Assembly: GCA_938048815.1 (NCBI GenBank)
Contig: CALIUI010000034.1
Span: 1-46,421 of the forward strand
Length of the DNA: 46,421 nt
Direction: 5' to 3'
Source: an uncultured Aquificaceae bacterium
GTDB lineage: Bacteria > Aquificota > Aquificia > Aquificales > Aquificaceae
The stretch's first letter is position 1. Each line of letters starts with the position of its first letter. The notes below the pieces were generated by a model. It made no database searches. It saw only the letters and a program-made list of their open reading frames with translations, and had not been told where the DNA came from. Below are positions 17,233-27,226 of this stretch, piece by piece. The position numbers and the translations under genes are program-made.

Positions 17233-18347
17233 AGCCTTGGGTTAAATACTTGGTCTTTCTCTTGATAATCTTTGCCATGGTTTTGTGGCTTGGTGGCTTC
17301 CTTACCCATAGGGAAAAACCCGGTGAAGTCCAAGAGGAAAAGCCCCTTGTGGAAGGGATAAAGACAGGCACAGTAGAGAAGTTATTCCAAGTGGAGGCAC
17401 CTTATACAGGGCAGGTAATAGCAGACAAAAGGGTCGAAATATCCACAAGGTTGATGGGCAAGATAACAGGCATCTATGTAAAAGAAGGGCAAAAGGTTAA
17501 GGTGGGACAGCTTTTGGCGGTAGTAGATGCAGAGGACATAAAATCCCAGATGGGTGCCGTAGATAGTCAGATACTACAGGCGCAGGAAGGACTAAAAGCC
17601 GCTATGGCAAATTATGAAGCGGTTAGTAAAGCATATGAAAGATATTTGGCTCTTTTAAGGGAAGGGGCTATAACCCAGCAAGAGTTTGACCAGGTTAAAG
17701 CACAGTTTGAGGCTGCAAAGGCACAGGTGGAGCAGGCAAGGGCGGGCATAAAAGCATTACAGAGCCAAAAACAAGCCATAGGCGCCAATCTTAAATATTC
17801 CAATTTGGTCTCTCCCGTAGAGGGCTATGTGGTACAGAAGAATGCAGACTTCGGAGATCTGGCAACACCAGGACATCCCTTATTTGTTATAGAATCACCA
17901 CCTTATCTTTTTGAAGTGTTTTTGCCAGAAAGATATGTGAATAGCATAAAGGTGGGGCAAGAATACAAGGTACATATTCCAAGCTTAGGTAGAGTTATAA
18001 AGGGGATTGTCAAAGAGGTATCGCCTTCCTTAGACCCTACCACAAAGACCTTTAGGGCAAAGGTGCTTTTGGAGACGGCAGAAGGTCTAAAAAGCGGTAT
18101 GTATGGAAACTTGCTTATCCCAGAAAGTTTAGAAGTTCTTCTTGTGCCCCAAGGCGCTATAGTAAAAAGGTTTGATTTTACTGGCGTTTGGGTAGTAAAG
18201 CCCGACAACACCCTTGAGCTTAGGTTCGTAAAACTTGGAGAGATAAGGGGAGACAAGGTGGAGATACTGTCCGGTCTAAGGGAAGGTGAAAGGATAGTAA
18301 TAGAAGGCGTAGAGAAAGCTTGTGAAGGTTGCAAGGTAGGAGGCTAA
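17229..18347 (+). CDS. Efflux RND transporter periplasmic adaptor (HlyD/MFP)
   Basis: Membrane anchor, GKITGIYVKEGQKVKVGQLLAVVDAED, coiled coil, SPVEGYVVQKNADFGDLATPGHPLFVI. Confidence 0.93.
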   Translation: MKPWVKYLVFLLIIFAMVLWLGGFLTHREKPGEVQEEKPLVEGIKTGTVEKLFQVEAPYTGQVIADKRVEISTRLMGKITGIYVKEGQKVKVGQLLAVVDAEDIKSQMGAVDSQILQAQEGLKAAMANYEAVSKAYERYLALLREGAITQQEFDQVKAQFEAAKAQVEQARAGIKALQSQKQAIGANLKYSNLVSPVEGYVVQKNADFGDLATPGHPLFVIESPPYLFEVFLPERYVNSIKVGQEYKVHIPSLGRVIKGIVKEVSPSLDPTTKTFRAKVLLETAEGLKSGMYGNLLIPESLEVLLVPQGAIVKRFDFTGVWVVKPDNTLELRFVKLGEIRGDKVEILSGLREGERIVIEGVEKACEGCKVGG

Positions 18348-18348
18348 G

Positions 18349-21300
18349 ATGTACGGTTTTGCGGGAAGGTTAGCCCATTACTTTATAGATTCAAAGCTAA
18401 CACCCATAATTATTCTGGTTTCTTTGGCTCTTGGCCTCTTTGCAGTTATAACCACCCCCAAGGAGGAGGAGCCACAGATAGTGGTTCCCATGATAGACAT
18501 AATGATCTCTTATCCAGGTGCTACTCCAGAGGAGGTAGAAAGGAGGGTGGTGGCACCCCTTGAGAAGAAGCTTTGGGAGTTAAAGGATATTGAATACATA
18601 TACTCCGCAAGCATGGAGGGCATGGCGGTAGTCACCGCCCGTTTTTATGTGGGAACAAACCCCGTTAAAGCTCTTGTGGATTTAAACACCAAGATGATGT
18701 CTGCCATGGATTTGGCTCCACCCGGCGTGACCCTCCCACCCCTTATAAAACCCAAATCCATAGACGATGTGCCCATTCTTACCTTAACCCTTTGGGGAAA
18801 GAACTACGACTACTATGACCTTAGGCGGGTGGCAGAAGCCCTTGAGAACGAAATAAAAAAGATTCAGAATGTAGCGGATGTTTTCTTGGTGGGGGGAAGA
18901 CCAAGGGAGATAAGCATAATCCTTGACCCCGACAGGCTAAAGGCTTACGGCATATCTCCTATGTATATAGCCCAGCTTATACAAACCGCTAACTCCCAAG
19001 CTTTTGGCGGTAAGCTGGTGCAAGGGGATAAGGAGTATGCTATCAGAAGTGGTGATTTCCTCAAGTCAAAGAGAGACGTTGAAAATATTGTGGTAGGCAT
19101 CTTTCAGGGTAGGCCTGTTTATCTAAGGGACGTTGCCCAGGTAATAGATGGCCCCTCGGAAATAAAGGATTATGTGCTTATGGGCTTAGGTCCAAAGCAC
19201 CAAGAAAAGGGCATAAAGGATACAAAACCAGGAGAACTGTATCCTGCGGTTACTATAGCAGTTTCTAAAAGAGTTGGAACCAACGCAGTGGATGTGGCAA
19301 GAGAAGCCCTTGAACTTGTGGATCATTTAAAGGGGAAGATATTACCCAAAGATTTAAACATCACCATAACAAGGAATTATGGAGATACCGCAAAGGAAAA
19401 AGCGGACACCTTAATAAAGAAGCTTATAATAGCCACCTTTTCTGTAATATTGCTCATAGCGGTAGCCCTTGGTATTAAAGAGGCTATAGTGGTTGGCATA
19501 GCGGTGCCTGTCACCTTGGCAATAGCCCTCTTTCTCAGTCAAGTCTTTGGCTTTACCCTAAATAGGGTAACCCTTTTTGCTCTGATTTTCGCCATAGGTA
19601 TTCTCGTTGATGATGCCATAGTGGTGGTGGAAAACGTCCATAGATGGTTTGAGTTAAAACTAGCAAAAACACCAAGGGAGGCAATAGTAAAAGCCACCGA
19701 CGAGGTGGGAAATCCCACCATTTTGGCAACCTTTACCGTTATAGCAGCCCTTATGCCTATGGCCTTTGTATCGGGTCTTATGGGTCCTTACATGAGACCC
19801 ATACCCATAAACGCTTCCGTTGCCATGTTTTTCTCCCTTTTGGTTGCCTTTATCATAACCCCTTGGGCAAGCTACCTATTCCTTAGAAAGGATTTTGACA
19901 AGGGACACCACAAGGAAGAGATAGACATAAAGGATACATTCTTTTGGAAGATATACTCACGCCTTATGGTTCCCCTCCTTACCAGCAAACCCAAAAGGTA
20001 TGGCTTTTATGCTTTTACTCTGCTTTTGATGGCTATTTCAGTGGGCCTTTTGATTACAAAGGCTGTGGTGGTAAAGATGCTACCCTATGATAACAAAAGT
20101 GAGCTTCAGATAGTTATAGATATGCCAGAGGGAACCCCCCTTGAAAAGACCCTTGAGGTAGCAAAGGCAATAGGAGACTATATATCAAAGCAATCTATTG
20201 TAACGGACTATCAGATATATGTGGGAACTTCTGCACCCTTTAATTTCAACGGCCTGGTAAGGCATTACTATCTAAGGAAAAACTCCAACCTTGCAGATAT
20301 ACAGGTAAACCTTATAGACAAGGCAAAAAGAGAAGAGCAGTCTCATGACTTTGCCAAAAGGATAAGGCCCCATGTGCATAAGATAGCACAAGAGTATGGA
20401 GCAAAATATGTAGCAGTTGTGGAAGTACCACCTGGCCCTCCCGTACTTTCTCCCATAGTGGCAGAAATCTATGGCCCAGATCTAAAAAGCATGGAAGCCT
20501 TTTCTAAGGAAGTTTTAAAGATCTTTAAAGATAGCAAAAGTATTACCGATGAGGGTATATACCTTGAAAATCCAGCACCCCTTTTAAGGCTTGTGGTAAA
20601 GGAGGACAAGGTAAAAGAGGCAGGCTTAACTAAGCAAGAGGTGGTCTATACTATCCAAGCTCTCTTTTATGGCTATCAAGCGGGCATAATGCAAAACACC
20701 GACACCCAGCATACACCTATAAGGATAAGGTTTGACGAGAAATATAAAACCCTTGATGTTCTAAGGACATTGCAGATACCCACCAAGGATGGAAGAAAAG
20801 TTCCCTTAGCAGAGCTTGTGGAGATAAAAGAAGATACAATTCCAACCACCATATATCACAAAAACCTAAGAAGGGTTATCTATGTGATAGGCGACGTGGC
20901 AGGAAGGGAAGAAGCACCCTTTTACGGAATACTGGACGTAAGAGAGGCTGTAAAGAATATACCCAATCCTTACGGTGAGGTTAAAGAGCTCTGGATGTCT
21001 TTGCCCTTGGTGGAAGACGGCATTTATGTAAAATGGGATGGTGAAATGCACATAACCCTTGAGGTTTTCAGAGACCTTGGGCTTGCCTTTGGTGTAGCTC
21101 TCTTTATCATGTATGTTCTTATCCTTGGATGGTTCAAAGACTTTAGAATACCAGGCATCATAATGGCGCCCATCCCCCTAACCTTGGTGGGTATTATTCC
21201 CGGGCATCTCATAATGACCGCCTTCTTTACCGCAACTTCTATGATAGGTTTTATAGCCCTTGCGGGTATTATAGTTAGGAACTCTATACTTTTGGTGGAT

Positions 21301-21591
21301 TTTGCAGAGGAGAGAATAAGAGATGGAGTAGCACCTCATTTGGCGGTGGTAGAGGCTGGAGTGATAAGAACAAGACCCATTTTGCTTACCGCAGTGGCGG
21401 TTATAGTGGGTGCTTTTGTGATCATCTTTGACCCCATCTTTAATGGCCTTGCCATCTCCTTGATCTTTGGAACCATAGGCTCCACCACTCTAACCCTCGT
21501 GTTGATACCCGTTATGTACTATGCAAGCAAGATGAAGAAGATTGAAAGACTTCCTACCGCCGAGGAGGTCAAGAGGGATATACTCAAATAA
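18349..21591 (+). CDS. RND efflux transporter inner-membrane permease (AcrB/MMPL superfamily)
   Basis: 1080 aa; YPGATPEEVERRVVAPLEKKLWELKDIEYIYS, IFAIGILVDDAIVVVENVHR. Confidence 0.94.
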   Translation: MYGFAGRLAHYFIDSKLTPIIILVSLALGLFAVITTPKEEEPQIVVPMIDIMISYPGATPEEVERRVVAPLEKKLWELKDIEYIYSASMEGMAVVTARFYVGTNPVKALVDLNTKMMSAMDLAPPGVTLPPLIKPKSIDDVPILTLTLWGKNYDYYDLRRVAEALENEIKKIQNVADVFLVGGRPREISIILDPDRLKAYGISPMYIAQLIQTANSQAFGGKLVQGDKEYAIRSGDFLKSKRDVENIVVGIFQGRPVYLRDVAQVIDGPSEIKDYVLMGLGPKHQEKGIKDTKPGELYPAVTIAVSKRVGTNAVDVAREALELVDHLKGKILPKDLNITITRNYGDTAKEKADTLIKKLIIATFSVILLIAVALGIKEAIVVGIAVPVTLAIALFLSQVFGFTLNRVTLFALIFAIGILVDDAIVVVENVHRWFELKLAKTPREAIVKATDEVGNPTILATFTVIAALMPMAFVSGLMGPYMRPIPINASVAMFFSLLVAFIITPWASYLFLRKDFDKGHHKEEIDIKDTFFWKIYSRLMVPLLTSKPKRYGFYAFTLLLMAISVGLLITKAVVVKMLPYDNKSELQIVIDMPEGTPLEKTLEVAKAIGDYISKQSIVTDYQIYVGTSAPFNFNGLVRHYYLRKNSNLADIQVNLIDKAKREEQSHDFAKRIRPHVHKIAQEYGAKYVAVVEVPPGPPVLSPIVAEIYGPDLKSMEAFSKEVLKIFKDSKSITDEGIYLENPAPLLRLVVKEDKVKEAGLTKQEVVYTIQALFYGYQAGIMQNTDTQHTPIRIRFDEKYKTLDVLRTLQIPTKDGRKVPLAELVEIKEDTIPTTIYHKNLRRVIYVIGDVAGREEAPFYGILDVREAVKNIPNPYGEVKELWMSLPLVEDGIYVKWDGEMHITLEVFRDLGLAFGVALFIMYVLILGWFKDFRIPGIIMAPIPLTLVGIIPGHLIMTAFFTATSMIGFIALAGIIVRNSILLVDFAEERIRDGVAPHLAVVEAGVIRTRPILLTAVAVIVGAFVIIFDPIFNGLAISLIFGTIGSTTLTLVLIPVMYYASKMKKIERLPTAEEVKRDILK

Positions 21592-21614
21592 GGGGCTACG
21601 TAAGCCCCTTAAAG
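21589..21614. terminator. Candidate bidirectional terminator between convergent genes
   Basis: aaGGGGCTacgtaAGCCCCtt inverted repeat at the junction of two convergent ORFs. Confidence 0.45.
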
Positions 21615-21890
21615 GATTATCATGCTATCGGTGGTGCCAAAGGGATTTGGTACCTGCTGGTCTGCCTGCAATTCATTTTCCCAATATTGTCCATCTATGA
21701 GGTACTTAAACCTGTAGCTTTTCCCAGCTTTTAATCTCTTTGTGATCCAAAAGGTACCATCCTTTTTCCTCTTCATGGCTTCTGGCTTCCAACCGTTCCA
21801 CTCACCAACCAATTCAACCCTTTGGGCCTTTTCCTCCTTGTAGTAGAAGGTTATTATGCAAAGGTTTTCCTTACAAACTTTTTGGATCAT
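21609..21890 (-). CDS. Stand-alone CBM48/AMPK-type glycogen-binding domain protein
   Basis: VELVGEWNGWKPEAMKRKKDGTFWITKRLKAGKSYRFKYLIDGQYWENE is a typical CBM48 signature; 93 aa. Confidence 0.88.
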   Translation of the reverse strand: MIQKVCKENLCIITFYYKEEKAQRVELVGEWNGWKPEAMKRKKDGTFWITKRLKAGKSYRFKYLIDGQYWENELQADQQVPNPFGTTDSMIIL

Positions 21891-21920
21891 GCTTTACCCC
21901 CTTTATTATAATTTTATACC

Positions 21921-22138
21921 ATAAATTAGACACCATCAAGCAAACCTCCTATAAAAGCTATATCCAACACAAGCACACAAGTCAAAGCCTTACACCACCT
22001 GCCTTTTCCTTTCCAACTCATATGCCACCTTTCCCTATGGCATAACTCCACCATCAACATCCCATACTTATTTATAACCCCACCACCTTTTTTATTGATG
22101 GGCTTCTCCTTGAGCTTTTTTGAATTTCTCACCCGGTT
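21921..22138. mobile_element. Family A MITE, copy A1 (left tip eroded)
   Basis: aaattagacaccatcaagcaaacctcctataaaagctatatccaacacaagcacacaag...ttttttgaatttctcaccc; >85% similar by eye to A2 (32359-32590). Confidence 0.8.
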
Positions 22139-22242
22139 GGCGTTGGTGCATAAATTTTCAAAAGGGCTACAATCAATAACATTTTTCCAGCTTATAAGCT
22201 TGCCAATTGACTTATAAGATAGGAGTATCAAGGGTTTCCCCG
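22139..22242 (-). repeat. Repeat C copy 2 (IS-end-like, tip ggcgttggtgcataaatttt)
   Basis: Reverse complement matches 499-613; its tip also matches the IS5-type TIR at 26650. Confidence 0.7.
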
Positions 22243-22259
22243 AAGTTCCTTTAACGGAT

Positions 22260-22841
22260 TTATTCACCAATGCCCACCACTACTATCATACCATCTTTGC
22301 CAGAAAAGACCTTAGCCTTACCAAGATGATAGCATACGCCTGCAAGCCAGCATGCTATGGCATCCAACTCATCCTGATTATAACTTCTATCTTCCAAGTT
22401 TATGGGCAATTTTTTGTAAAAGTTCAAAAGAGCTGCTTTGTCTTTTCTTTTTAAGCCAAGAATATCGTAGGTAGCCCCCGGAAAGGTTTCAAAGACTTCT
22501 ATTCCCAAGGCTTTCAGACCTTGGGCAAGCTTTATACCTCTCTCTGTGAGCTTTCTCATGGGACCCAAGCTAACGGGAAAAAATCTGTGCCCTTCCTTTC
22601 TAAGCAAAAGGTCGCATTCCCTTAGATGGGGTCCTTTATCCTCTATACTTTTTCTTCCAAAGGGCAAGGAAAGGGGAGCATCTATCATCACAAGGCTAAA
22701 GGCTTTTGCAAGTTCGAAGATCTCTTCCTCTTTATAAAGGGTCCCTACCCTTAGATTTCCATCCCTCAAATATGCGTATCCCGTTTTTCTTTTAGGGCTT
22801 CCTGCCAAATCAAGTCCTAATATTTTCTCCAAGCCTTTCAA
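22260..22841 (-). CDS. DUF429-like protein (predicted nuclease family)
   Basis: ILGLDLAGSPKRKTGYAYL...VMIDAPLSLPFG...LRECDLLLRKEGHRFFPVSLGPMRKLTERGI...VFETFPGATY. Confidence 0.75.
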   Translation of the reverse strand: MKGLEKILGLDLAGSPKRKTGYAYLRDGNLRVGTLYKEEEIFELAKAFSLVMIDAPLSLPFGRKSIEDKGPHLRECDLLLRKEGHRFFPVSLGPMRKLTERGIKLAQGLKALGIEVFETFPGATYDILGLKRKDKAALLNFYKKLPINLEDRSYNQDELDAIACWLAGVCYHLGKAKVFSGKDGMIVVVGIGE

Positions 22842-23742
22842 GGTACTCTTTTATGCCCTCCTCAAGGCTATACAGGGGCTCGTAGCCCAGCTCTTTTTTT
22901 GCCTTGGAGATGTCCGCCTGTGTGAAGTTTTGATAAAAGTCGTAAGGACAGTCAAAATATTCTGGTTCGTAGTTGGTGTTTAGGTATTTATTAAGCAGGC
23001 TGACTATCTCATTAAAGCTCCTTGCTTGACCTGTGGCTATGTTGAATATGCCCGATATGTTCTTTTCCATGGCAAGCAAGTTGGCGCGCACCACATCCTC
23101 CACATACACAAAGTCCCTCTTTTGTTCTCCCCATTTAAAAAGTCTTGGCCTTTTACCTTCCTTCATCTGTCTGTAAAGTTGATAGACCATGCTAGCAGTT
23201 TTTCCCTTGTAAGCTTCTCCGGGACCATAGACATTGAAGTACCTTAAACCTACTATTTTCATTTCTGGATGTTCTTGCATAAAGTTTATGGCTATTCTAT
23301 CCATAATAAGCTTGGAAAATCCATATATGTTTTCCGGTAAAAGCCCCTCATCTTCCCTCATAGGTGCTGGGCTATTACCATACACACCCGCAGAGGATGC
23401 ATAAACAAGCTTGGCACCCCAATACAGGCATGTGGAGAGTATATAGCGCATGCTGTCTGCGTTTACTTCCATCATCCTCCTTTGGTCTTGTACTGTGGTG
23501 TCTGTAATGGCACCTTGGTGAAATACCACGTTAAATTGGAAGTTTTTTCCAAGCCAATCCCATAGCTCTTTGTTGGATATATCTCCAGTAATTACTTCAC
23601 ACTTAGTGTTTAGAAGATTTTTAAAATGCCCCGAGGAAAAGTCATCAAGAACATAAACCTTTGCCTTTGGATAGTTTCTTTCAAGGGCTTTTACCAAATT
23701 GGAGCCTATAAAGCCTGCACCACCCGTTATTAGAACCCTCAT
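22810..23742 (-). CDS. hldD: ADP-glyceromanno-heptose 6-epimerase / NAD-dependent epimerase
   Basis: MRVLITGGAGFIGSNLVKAL, FHQGAITDTTVQDQRRMMEVNADSMRYIL, YGFSKLIMD. Confidence 0.85.
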   Translation of the reverse strand: MRVLITGGAGFIGSNLVKALERNYPKAKVYVLDDFSSGHFKNLLNTKCEVITGDISNKELWDWLGKNFQFNVVFHQGAITDTTVQDQRRMMEVNADSMRYILSTCLYWGAKLVYASSAGVYGNSPAPMREDEGLLPENIYGFSKLIMDRIAINFMQEHPEMKIVGLRYFNVYGPGEAYKGKTASMVYQLYRQMKEGKRPRLFKWGEQKRDFVYVEDVVRANLLAMEKNISGIFNIATGQARSFNEIVSLLNKYLNTNYEPEYFDCPYDFYQNFTQADISKAKKELGYEPLYSLEEGIKEYLERLGENIRT

Positions 23743-25229
23743 TTTTTCTTCTTCTTTGCAGGTTTTTCTTTCTTATCCTTAAAGGTTAGCTTCTTTATCA
23801 GGTAGGTTTGTCCAAGGTTAAAGACATTGTTAAGAGTCCAGTAAAGCACAAGCCCTGCGGGGAAGTTTGCAAAGAGAAAGGTAAAGACCACAGAGCTTAT
23901 TATCATAATTAAGTTTTGACTTTTTTCTGGGCTCGGGCTTATAAACTGCTGGGATATCATGGTGATACCCATAAGCACCGGTAGTATATAGTAGGGATCT
24001 TTTTGAGCAAGGCTCTGTATCCATAAAAATTCGGCAAGCTGTAGGTCTACTGTTATGGTTAATACCTTATACAAGGCAAAGAATATGGGGATCTGCAAGA
24101 GGATAGGCAAACATCCCGACATGGGGTTAAAACCCACCTCTTGGTAAAGCTTCATCATCTCCTCTTGAAACTTAGCAGGATCGTTTTTATATTTCTCCTT
24201 TAACTCTTGCATCTTTGGAGCAAGCTCTGCCATCTTGCCCATGGCAACGGTGCTTTTGTATGTAAGGGGGAACATAAGGATTCTCACTATAAGGGTAAGG
24301 GCGAATATGGAAAAGACCCATGAATGAAGATGCTCGTATATCCAGTGCATAAAGATAAAAAGGGGCTTTACTATAAGCCTTAAGGACCCAAAGTCTATAA
24401 CCTCGGAAAGGCCTATATTCTTTAACCTTGAGTATTCTTTGGCTCCTCCATAAAAGGTCAATTCACCCTCTCCCTTTACCAAGGTGATGGTCTCCTTTCC
24501 TTCCAAGTTATATATGGCTACCGCCTTTATGGGACCCGCAAAGCCTTTGAAGTAATACCTACTTTCTTCTCCTGCAAACTTTATATCCCCCGTTATAAGT
24601 TCTCTACCTTCTACCTTCTCAAGTCTTTCTATCTTGTTTCCTATCTTCACCACAGGTCCTGAATGGGTAAAGAAATCATCCTCTTTAACCTTCATTCCAG
24701 AAGATATAAAGGGTGTAGGGATTCCAGAGGTTTCTATTTTTAGAGAAAAATAATCTCCCTTGTAGGTTATCCTTTTTATGAGTTCAAAGCCTTCTCCTTT
24801 GACTTTTGCTATTATCTGATCTCCCTCTTTTTTTATCTCATAAGGGGAAAAGTTCAAAAATAGGTCCTTCTCTGGGTCGCCGGTGAAAACCTCAAGGGGA
24901 AAAAGGTTTAGTCTTCTCTCTTCATCGGTTATTAGGTCTTTGTTGTACTTTTTATCCACAAGGCTTATTAGCTTTGCCCCTTCTTGGGAAAGGACAAGCT
25001 TATACTTTTCAAAGTCGTAGGTTATAAGATTTTGGGGCTTTTTCTCTTCCCTTGAAGTGCCAAGGAGCAAAGAGGGGATATTTTGGGGCTTTTCCTTTAC
25101 TTCTTGCTGTGGTGGTGGCTGGGGCGTTGGATGGAAGAGGGTGAGATAAGCTTGGTATGCAAACAAAAACAAGGTTATAACTACAAAGATGATCAACAGA
25201 CCCTTAAGGTCTAAGTCTTTTCTTTCCAT
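23739..25229 (-). CDS. yidC: Membrane protein insertase YidC
   Basis: ALTLIVRILMFPLTYKSTVAMGKMAELAPKMQELKEKYKNDPAKFQEEMMKLYQEVGFNPMSGCLPILLQIPIFFALYKVL. Confidence 0.97.
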   Translation of the reverse strand: MERKDLDLKGLLIIFVVITLFLFAYQAYLTLFHPTPQPPPQQEVKEKPQNIPSLLLGTSREEKKPQNLITYDFEKYKLVLSQEGAKLISLVDKKYNKDLITDEERRLNLFPLEVFTGDPEKDLFLNFSPYEIKKEGDQIIAKVKGEGFELIKRITYKGDYFSLKIETSGIPTPFISSGMKVKEDDFFTHSGPVVKIGNKIERLEKVEGRELITGDIKFAGEESRYYFKGFAGPIKAVAIYNLEGKETITLVKGEGELTFYGGAKEYSRLKNIGLSEVIDFGSLRLIVKPLFIFMHWIYEHLHSWVFSIFALTLIVRILMFPLTYKSTVAMGKMAELAPKMQELKEKYKNDPAKFQEEMMKLYQEVGFNPMSGCLPILLQIPIFFALYKVLTITVDLQLAEFLWIQSLAQKDPYYILPVLMGITMISQQFISPSPEKSQNLIMIISSVVFTFLFANFPAGLVLYWTLNNVFNLGQTYLIKKLTFKDKKEKPAKKKKK

Positions 25230-25435
25230 CAGGGATAATCTACACCTCCTTTAGAAAGGGGATTACACCTTAAAATTCTCCAAAGGGCTTTCAGCGTCCC
25301 TTTGAAGGCTCCATACTTTTCCACAGCCATTATGGCATAGTTGGAGCAGGATGGATAATACCTACAACTCGGCGGGTATAAGGGAGATATAAGCATTTGC
25401 CAGAGCTTTAATAAGCCTATAACTACTTTCTTCAA
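25229..25435 (-). CDS. yidD: Membrane protein insertion efficiency factor YidD
   Basis: [64 protein letters not shown] start overlapping the rpmH stop (TTGA). Confidence 0.93.
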   Translation of the reverse strand: MKKVVIGLLKLWQMLISPLYPPSCRYYPSCSNYAIMAVEKYGAFKGTLKALWRILRCNPLSKGGVDYP

Positions 25436-25575
25436 GGTGTAAGTCTCTTCCTTCCCTTTTGCCTTCTTCTCTTTATTATAGCTCTTCCACTTTTTGTAGC
25501 CATACGGGCTAAAAAGCCGCTTTTCCTTTTACGCTTAAGGTTAGAAATACGTGTTATATTCCTTTGAGTAGCCAT
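25432..25575 (-). CDS. rpmH: 50S ribosomal protein L34 (missing from supplied ORF track)
   Basis: Reverse complement translates to [47 protein letters not shown] (47 aa), preceded by a ggaggt RBS. Confidence 0.95.
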   Translation of the reverse strand: MATQRNITRISNLKRKRKSGFLARMATKSGRAIIKRRRQKGRKRLTP

Positions 25576-25587
25576 AATCCTTTACCT

Positions 25588-25615
25588 CCAAAAAAATAAA
25601 AGGGGCAAAGCCCCC
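25588..25615 (-). terminator. Rho-independent-type terminator downstream of atpE
   Basis: On the minus strand GGGGGCTTTGCCCCTTTTATTTTTTT between the atpE stop and rpmH. Confidence 0.7.
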
Positions 25616-25620
25616 ATATA

Positions 25621-25953
<333 letters not shown>

Positions 25954-26607
25954 TTAATGTTCTTCATGAGCTACGGCACCAGCAAGATAAACCACGGAAA
26001 GTATCATAAATATGTAGGACTGTATAAAAACCGCAAGGAACTTGATGGCTATTATAAAAAGCAGGAATATGGGCGATAGTGCCATGGTAAAGGGGTTTTG
26101 CACCACAAGCCCTACCAACACCAACAAAAGTAGAGAGCCGCCCTTCATGTTGGCAAAAAGCCTTAAGGTCAAAGTTATAGGTCTTGCAAGGTGGGATATG
26201 ATCTCTATAAGGAAGAAAACGGGGGCAAGGTAAGGGTTTGGTCCCATAAAGTGCTTGAGATACCCCACACCATGCAATCTAAAGCCTTCTATGTTGTATA
26301 TAAGAAAAACCACAAGAGCTAAAGCCAGGTTTGTATTTACGTTGGCAGTTGGAGCAGAAAGCCCTGGCACCATACCAAGCAGGTTGGAGAAAAAGACAAA
26401 AAGTCCTATGCTTGCTATCAAAGGTACATACCTTAGCCCTTCATGCCCTATATTTTCCAAAAGCATATTCCTTACAAACCTTACATACCCTTCCCAAAAG
26501 GCTTGAAACTTGGTGGGCTTTAAGGAAGGCTTGCCAGCCAAGGCAACAAGACCAAGGGAAATACCCATAGCCACTATTCCAAGGTATACGTGATCCAAGC
26601 TTAGCAT
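25954..26607 (-). CDS. atpB: F0F1 ATP synthase subunit a
   Basis: MGPNPYLAPVFFLIEIISHLARPITLTLRLFANMKGGSLLLLVLV (subunit a with conserved Arg). Confidence 0.95.
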   Translation of the reverse strand: MLSLDHVYLGIVAMGISLGLVALAGKPSLKPTKFQAFWEGYVRFVRNMLLENIGHEGLRYVPLIASIGLFVFFSNLLGMVPGLSAPTANVNTNLALALVVFLIYNIEGFRLHGVGYLKHFMGPNPYLAPVFFLIEIISHLARPITLTLRLFANMKGGSLLLLVLVGLVVQNPFTMALSPIFLLFIIAIKFLAVFIQSYIFMILSVVYLAGAVAHEEH

Positions 26608-26649
26608 GGTAAAAAAATTATAACATAAAAAAGCTCTTATACGCTGGGT

Positions 26650-27182
26650 GGCGTTGGTGCGTAAATAACTTATGGTATTATTTAATTAAGCATGAATAAA
26701 GAATACCACAAAAGAGACTGGTCTAAATACGATAAAGCATTAGTCCAAAGAGGTTCCATAACTCTGTGGATATCCCAAGAGGCCATATCCCTATGGTTCT
26801 CCAATAAACCAAAAAAGAAAGGAAGGCAAGAAAAATACAGCGACATAGCCATAGAAACCATGCTCATAGTTAAAGCTGTCTTTAAACTGGATAACGGAAG
26901 AACAGAAGGCTTTATAAAATCTATCTTTGACATCCTAAAATTAGACCTTCCAATCCCAGACCACACCACCATATCTCGCAGAGGAAGAAAGCTAAATATA
27001 CAGCGTAATTGTGTGAGTAGTAGGCTGGATAAGATGCGTAGAGTGGGGTTATTGATTTGGTGTAAGGTGTTGAGTATTATGGATATGTTATATGTGGCTA
27101 AGAGTTATGCGTGTTAAAGGTGTGTGGAGTAGTAAAATTGTGGGTGGAGTTTGTGTTGAATATCTTTTTATGTACCAAAGCC
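26650..27182 (+). mobile_element. Internally deleted IS5-type insertion element
   Basis: Imperfect TIRs GGCGTTGGTGCGTAAATA / GGCTTTGGTACATAAAAA flanking a shortened transposase ORF; right part repeated at 32591-32708. Confidence 0.7.
26692..27117 (+). pseudogene. IS5-type transposase, internally deleted (N-terminus joined to extreme C-terminus)
   Basis: WSKYDKALVQRGSITLWISQEAISLWFSNKPKKKGRQEKYSDIAIETMLIVKAVFKL...LPIPDHTTISRRGRKL, then the motif CKVLSIMDMLYVAKSYAC*; the catalytic DDE region is missing (141 aa). Confidence 0.8.
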
Positions 27183-27204
27183 GTACTCTCGGTGAAGAGG
27201 GTAC
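27183..27204 (+). promoter_or_regulatory. Hairpin immediately 3' of the IS and 5' of the xfp RBS
   Basis: GTACTCTC-ggtgaa-GAGGGTAC (8-bp stem, one G-U) followed by aatttttct and RBS aaggaggt. Confidence 0.5.
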
Positions 27205-27226
27205 AATTTTTCTAAGGAGGTGAATA

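Noticed and set aside
21926-22270. 114-aa minus-strand ORF MVNKSVKGTSGKPLILLSYK...
   Set aside because: It reads through repeat C2 and MITE A1; the sequence is explained by mobile repeats, not by a gene.
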